Positions 60,832-64,000 of a stretch of 64,000 bases of DNA are shown piece after piece. This DNA is from Devosia sp. (GTDB taxonomy: Bacteria; Pseudomonadota; Alphaproteobacteria; Rhizobiales; Devosiaceae). The DNA lies in the NCBI RefSeq assembly GCF_025809055.1, contig NZ_CP075529.1:2343501-2407500 (forward strand), written 5' to 3'. The notes under the pieces are model-generated. The model saw only the letters and a program-made list of their open reading frames with translations. It was not told the origin of the DNA and ran no database searches. Position numbers and translations under genes: made by a program. Positions within the stretch are counted from its first letter, which is position 1. Each line of letters begins with the position of its first letter.

Positions 60832-61965
60832 ATGACCCCCCTCGCCCCCTATCGCCGCATCACCATCAAGATCGGCTCGGCCCTTCTGGTCGACAAAGCC
60901 GGCAAGCTGCGCGCCTCCTGGCTCGCCGGCCTCGCTGCGGACATCGCCGCGCTCAAGGCGGAAAGCCGCGAGATTGTCATCGTCTCCTCCGGTGCCATCG
61001 CGCTCGGCCGGGGCCTGCTTGGTCTTTCGGCCACGTCCCTGACGCTCGAGCAATCCCAGGCCGCCGCCAGCGCCGGCCAGATCGCCCTGAGCCAGGCCTG
61101 GGCCGAGGCCCTGGGCCGCCACGCCATCGTCACCGGGCAGATCCTCATCACCCCCAATATCACCGAAGAGCGGCGCTACTATCTCAATGCCCGCACCACC
61201 ATCCAGACGTTGCTGGGGCTGGGCGCCATTCCCATCATCAACGAGAATGACAGCGTCGCCACCGCCGAAATCCGCTATGGCGACAATGACCGGCTCTCGG
61301 CCCGCGTCGCCACCATGATCGAGGCGGACCTGCTGGTCCTGCTCTCCGACATTGATGGCCTCTATACCGCCCCGCCGGCCCGCGACCCCTCGGCAACCCA
61401 TATTCCCGTGGTCGAGCGCATCACCCCGGCCATCGAGGCCATGGCGGGCGGCGCGGCCAGCCACCTCTCGCGCGGCGGCATGACCACCAAGGTCGAGGCC
61501 GGCAAGATCGCCACCTTGGCCGGCACCGCCATGATCATCGCCAGGGGCACCGAGGCCCATCCGCTGCAAAAGCTCGCCGAGGGCGGCTTGCACACGCTCT
61601 TTCACGCCACCACCACGCGCGCCCAATCGCGCAAACGCTGGATCATGGGCACGCTGGCCGTCGCCGGCACGGTGCAGGTCGATGCCGGCGCCGCCGGTGC
61701 GCTCAAGAACGGCCGCTCGCTCCTCCCCGTCGGCGTCACCCGGATCACCGGCGACTTCGAGCGCGGCGACACCATTGCCGTCCTTGGCCCCGACGGCAGC
61801 GAAATCGCCCGTGGCCTTTCCGGCCTCGACAGCGCCGACGCCCGTCTGGTCATGGGCAAGAAAAGCGATGCCGTGGTTGAACTGCTCGGCGCCGGCAATC
61901 GCGCCGAAATGGTCCATCGCGACAATATGGTCCTGACGGGCAACAAGGAGGAACTGGCCTCATGA
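60832..61965 (+). CDS. proB: Glutamate 5-kinase
   Basis: A 377-residue ProB: amino-acid kinase domain (ITIKIGSALLVDKAGK, IVIVSSGAIALGR, INENDSVATAEIRYGDNDRLSARVA in two overlapping parts, LLSDIDGLYTAPP) and a C-terminal PUA domain (about 285-377, GTVQVDAGAAGALKNGRSLLPVG). It phosphorylates glutamate as the first step of proline synthesis, and is feedback-inhibited by proline in the family. The stop overlaps the proA start (ATGA at 61962-61965). Confidence 0.97.
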   Translation: MTPLAPYRRITIKIGSALLVDKAGKLRASWLAGLAADIAALKAESREIVIVSSGAIALGRGLLGLSATSLTLEQSQAAASAGQIALSQAWAEALGRHAIVTGQILITPNITEERRYYLNARTTIQTLLGLGAIPIINENDSVATAEIRYGDNDRLSARVATMIEADLLVLLSDIDGLYTAPPARDPSATHIPVVERITPAIEAMAGGAASHLSRGGMTTKVEAGKIATLAGTAMIIARGTEAHPLQKLAEGGLHTLFHATTTRAQSRKRWIMGTLAVAGTVQVDAGAAGALKNGRSLLPVGVTRITGDFERGDTIAVLGPDGSEIARGLSGLDSADARLVMGKKSDAVVELLGAGNRAEMVHRDNMVLTGNKEELAS

Positions 61966-63242
61966 GCGCCATTCAAGCCACTGCAGATATTGCCCAGACC
62001 ATGCGCGAGATCGGCCGCAATGCGCGCCTGGGCGCCAATGCGCTGAAGATCGCCACGTCCGAACAGAAGCGCACGGCGCTGATGACGGCGGCCGGCGCCA
62101 TCAATGCCCACCGCAAGAAAATTCTCGCCGCCAACGAGATCGACATGGCCGCGGCCAGGGAGAAGGGCATTTCCGGCGCCTTCCTCGACCGGCTGCTTCT
62201 GACCGATGCGCGCATCGACGGCATCATCGAGGCGGTCAAGACCATAGCCGAACTGCCCGATCCGGTCGGTTCGGTCATTGCCGAATGGGACCGGCCCAAT
62301 GGCCTCCATATCGAGCGCGTCCGTACCCCGCTCGGCGTCATCGGCGTGATCTTTGAATCGCGCCCCAATGTCACCGCCGACGCCGGAGCGCTCTGCATCA
62401 AGTCGGGCAATGCCGTCATCCTGCGCGGCGGCAGCGACAGCTTCCATTCCTCGACCGCCATTGTCGATTGCCTGCTCGATGGCCTGCATCTGGCTGGCCT
62501 GCCGGTCGAATGCGTGCAGCTGGTGCCCACCACCGACCGCGCCGCCGTTGGCGAGATGCTCAAGGGCCTCGACGGCAATATCGATGTCATCGTGCCGCGG
62601 GGCGGCAAGTCGCTGGTCGCCCGCGTCCAGTCCGAGGCGCGCGTGCCGGTCTTTGCCCATCTCGAGGGCCTCGTGCATGTCTATATCGACAAAAGCGCCG
62701 ATCTCGACAAAGCCGTTTCCGTCACTCTCAATGCCAAGATGCGCCGCACCGGCATTTGCGGCGCCGCCGAGACCCTGCTGGTGCACAAGGATGTGGTGGC
62801 CACCCACCTCAAGCCCATCATCGCGGCGCTTGTTGCAAAAGGCTGCGAAATCCGTGGCGACGCCACCGTCCTGTCGATGATCCCCGACGCCGTGGAAGCC
62901 ACCGAGCAGGATTGGCGCACCGAATACGAGGACGCGATCATCTCGGTAAAAATCGTCGACAACCTCGAGGCGGCCATCGCCCATATTGAGCACTATTCGT
63001 CCCACCACACCGAGGCGATCATCGCCGAGGATGCCGAGGCGGTCGAAAAGTTCTTCAACGGCATCGACTCGGCCATCCTGGTGCACAATGCCTCGACCCA
63101 GTTCGCCGATGGCGGCGAGTTCGGCTTCGGCGGCGAAATCGGCATCGCCACCGGCAAGATGCACGCCCGCGGCCCGGTCGGCGTCGAACAGCTCACCAGC
63201 TTCAAATACCGCGTCCGCGGCAACGGGCAGACAAGGCCTTGA
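61962..63242 (+). CDS. proA: Gamma-glutamyl phosphate reductase
   Basis: A 426-residue aldehyde-dehydrogenase-fold enzyme: VRTPLGVIGVIFESRPNVTAD, NAVILRGGSDSFHSS, VPRGGKSLVARVQSEARVPV and the catalytic Cys266 in RRTGICGAAETLL. It reduces glutamyl phosphate to glutamate semialdehyde, following ProB; the two enzymes work as a complex. It is translationally coupled to proB. The end of the gene is followed by a repeat and nadD. Confidence 0.97.
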   Translation: MSAIQATADIAQTMREIGRNARLGANALKIATSEQKRTALMTAAGAINAHRKKILAANEIDMAAAREKGISGAFLDRLLLTDARIDGIIEAVKTIAELPDPVGSVIAEWDRPNGLHIERVRTPLGVIGVIFESRPNVTADAGALCIKSGNAVILRGGSDSFHSSTAIVDCLLDGLHLAGLPVECVQLVPTTDRAAVGEMLKGLDGNIDVIVPRGGKSLVARVQSEARVPVFAHLEGLVHVYIDKSADLDKAVSVTLNAKMRRTGICGAAETLLVHKDVVATHLKPIIAALVAKGCEIRGDATVLSMIPDAVEATEQDWRTEYEDAIISVKIVDNLEAAIAHIEHYSSHHTEAIIAEDAEAVEKFFNGIDSAILVHNASTQFADGGEFGFGGEIGIATGKMHARGPVGVEQLTSFKYRVRGNGQTRP

Positions 63243-63262
63243 GACTGGCTACGAACTCCGCA

Positions 63263-63410
63263 CTTCCCCTCTCCCCTTGCGGGAGAGGGTGGATCGGCCA
63301 AGGGCCGAGACGGGTGAGGGGTTCTCTCCCCGTGCTCAACTCTACAGGTCAGATCGCAGGCCCCTCATCCGCCCCTGCGGGGCACCTTCTCCCACAAGGG
63401 GAGAAGGAAA
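63263..63410. repeat. Long palindromic intergenic element between proA and nadD
   Basis: The left arm (CTTCCCCTCTCCCCTTGCGG, on to GGTGG, 63263-63292) is the inverted counterpart of the right arm (ACCTTCTCCCACAAGGGGAG, on to AAAG, 63383-63410), with the GTGAGGGG and CCCCTCATCCG blocks closing the central stem. This CCCTTGTGGGAG-type element is widespread between genes in Hyphomicrobiales. It would form a very strong hairpin in RNA from either strand. Confidence 0.85.
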
Positions 63411-63423
63411 GGCGGAAAACTCC

Positions 63424-64000
63424 ATGACCCTGCGCGCACCCATCCGTATTCCGGGCATCACCACCATGCCGCCTTCCGCCCCGGGCATGCGCATTGGCCT
63501 TTTCGGCGGCTCGTTCAATCCCATCCATGAGGGCCATCTGCTCGTCATGGAGGAGACCCTGCGCCGGCTGGAGCTCGATGCACTCTGGGTGCTGGTCACC
63601 CCCGGAAACCCGCTCAAGAACAATGCCGCCCTGCCCCCGCTCGCCGATCGGGTGCTGGCCGCGCGCGCCCGCATCACCGATCCGCGCATCCGCGTCACCG
63701 GCTTCGAGGCCGAAAAGGGTTTCACCTATACTTGGCAGACGGTGCGCTTTCTCACCACGAGCCTGCCGGGGCGGCGCTTTGTCTGGATCATGGGCGCCGA
63801 CAGCCTGGCCGATTTCCATCGCTGGGAACGCTGGCGCGATATTGCCGCCGCGATCCCCTTTGCCGTCTATGTGCGACCCGGTTCGGGCCGCCGGGCCCTG
63901 GCCTCGCGAGCCGCAGCCACGCTCGACCACGCCCAGCTCGACGAAAGTGACGGTCCGCTCCTGGCTTCGGCCGCGCCGCCCGCCTGGATCTATCTCCAGG
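63424..64000 (+). CDS. nadD: Nicotinate-nucleotide adenylyltransferase (3' end outside the window)
   Basis: The first 192 residues are present; the gene runs off the window. The nucleotidyltransferase signature GLFGGSFNPIHEGHL is at 25-39 and WIMGADSLADFHRWERW is the conserved NadD block in the middle. It adenylates nicotinate mononucleotide to deamido-NAD. Start at 63424 gives a 22-residue leader before the fold; ATGs at 63466 and 63487 are alternatives, closer to the usual length. Position after proBA matches the Hyphomicrobiales order. Confidence 0.95.
   Translation, partial: MTLRAPIRIPGITTMPPSAPGMRIGLFGGSFNPIHEGHLLVMEETLRRLELDALWVLVTPGNPLKNNAALPPLADRVLAARARITDPRIRVTGFEAEKGFTYTWQTVRFLTTSLPGRRFVWIMGADSLADFHRWERWRDIAAAIPFAVYVRPGSGRRALASRAAATLDHAQLDESDGPLLASAAPPAWIYLQ

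Overview
The window is GC-rich and densely packed. It looks like chromosomal DNA of an alphaproteobacterium of the order Hyphomicrobiales (Rhizobiales), possibly near Devosia. Three things point there: the order rplU-rpmA-GNAT-obgE-proB-proA-nadD, an L21 protein with a long Ala/Lys tail and helix-hairpin-helix end, and the style of the intergenic palindromic repeats. The genus is an inference. One tRNA gene (Ser, anticodon CGA) is present. I see no rRNA, CRISPR array or transposase.

Layout. 1-4610: the tail of a LacI-type regulator, a malic enzyme with a phosphotransacetylase-like domain, and a TIGR02186/TauE membrane pair. 4802-20632: a candidate sulfated-glycan scavenging locus, comprising a formylglycine-generating enzyme, a GH3 beta-glucosidase, two cysteine-type sulfatases, an Opp/Dpp-type ABC transporter with one permease fused to its ATPase, a LysR regulator, an esterase, a NagZ-like GH3 enzyme and a solute-binding protein. 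All the enzymes lack signal peptides, so desulfation and hydrolysis would follow uptake. A motif of about 40 bp is shared by the two promoter regions of this locus. 20795-26905: a divergent second Opp/Dpp-type importer with a fused double ATPase and a TetR regulator, with a perfect 32-bp palindrome upstream. 26959-29629: an ECF sigma/anti-sigma pair and a Bcr/CflA-like exporter behind a structured leader that ends in an intrinsic terminator.

29663-39692: a LacI-controlled sugar locus with a CUT1 ABC transporter, a CehA/McbA PHP phosphoesterase, an IolE-like TIM barrel and a GH38-like DUF5054 protein. Both divergent promoters carry the same 14-bp operator. 39954-41407: a two-gene island of visibly lower GC, made of a ParA-type ATPase with an N-terminal HTH and a small lysine-rich partner, preceded by palindromes. 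It is the most enigmatic piece of the window.

41626-55339: a complete ectoine/hydroxyectoine catabolic locus (enuR, uehABC, usp, eutABC, doeA, doeB and the divergent asnC-ssd-doeD). It imports ectoines by a TRAP transporter and would convert them through N-acetyl-diaminobutyrate, diaminobutyrate and aspartate semialdehyde to aspartate. 55535-64000: tRNA-Ser, an intergenic repeat, a Tat-exported metallo-beta-lactamase-fold hydrolase, and the conserved housekeeping block rplU, rpmA, three tandem GNAT acetyltransferases, obgE, proB, proA and the start of nadD.

Strand bias is regional. Nearly every transport operon uses ATGA or TGATG overlaps, so translational coupling is the rule. Four families of palindromic intergenic repeats are visible. 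Family assignments rest on motifs read by eye; no database search was run.
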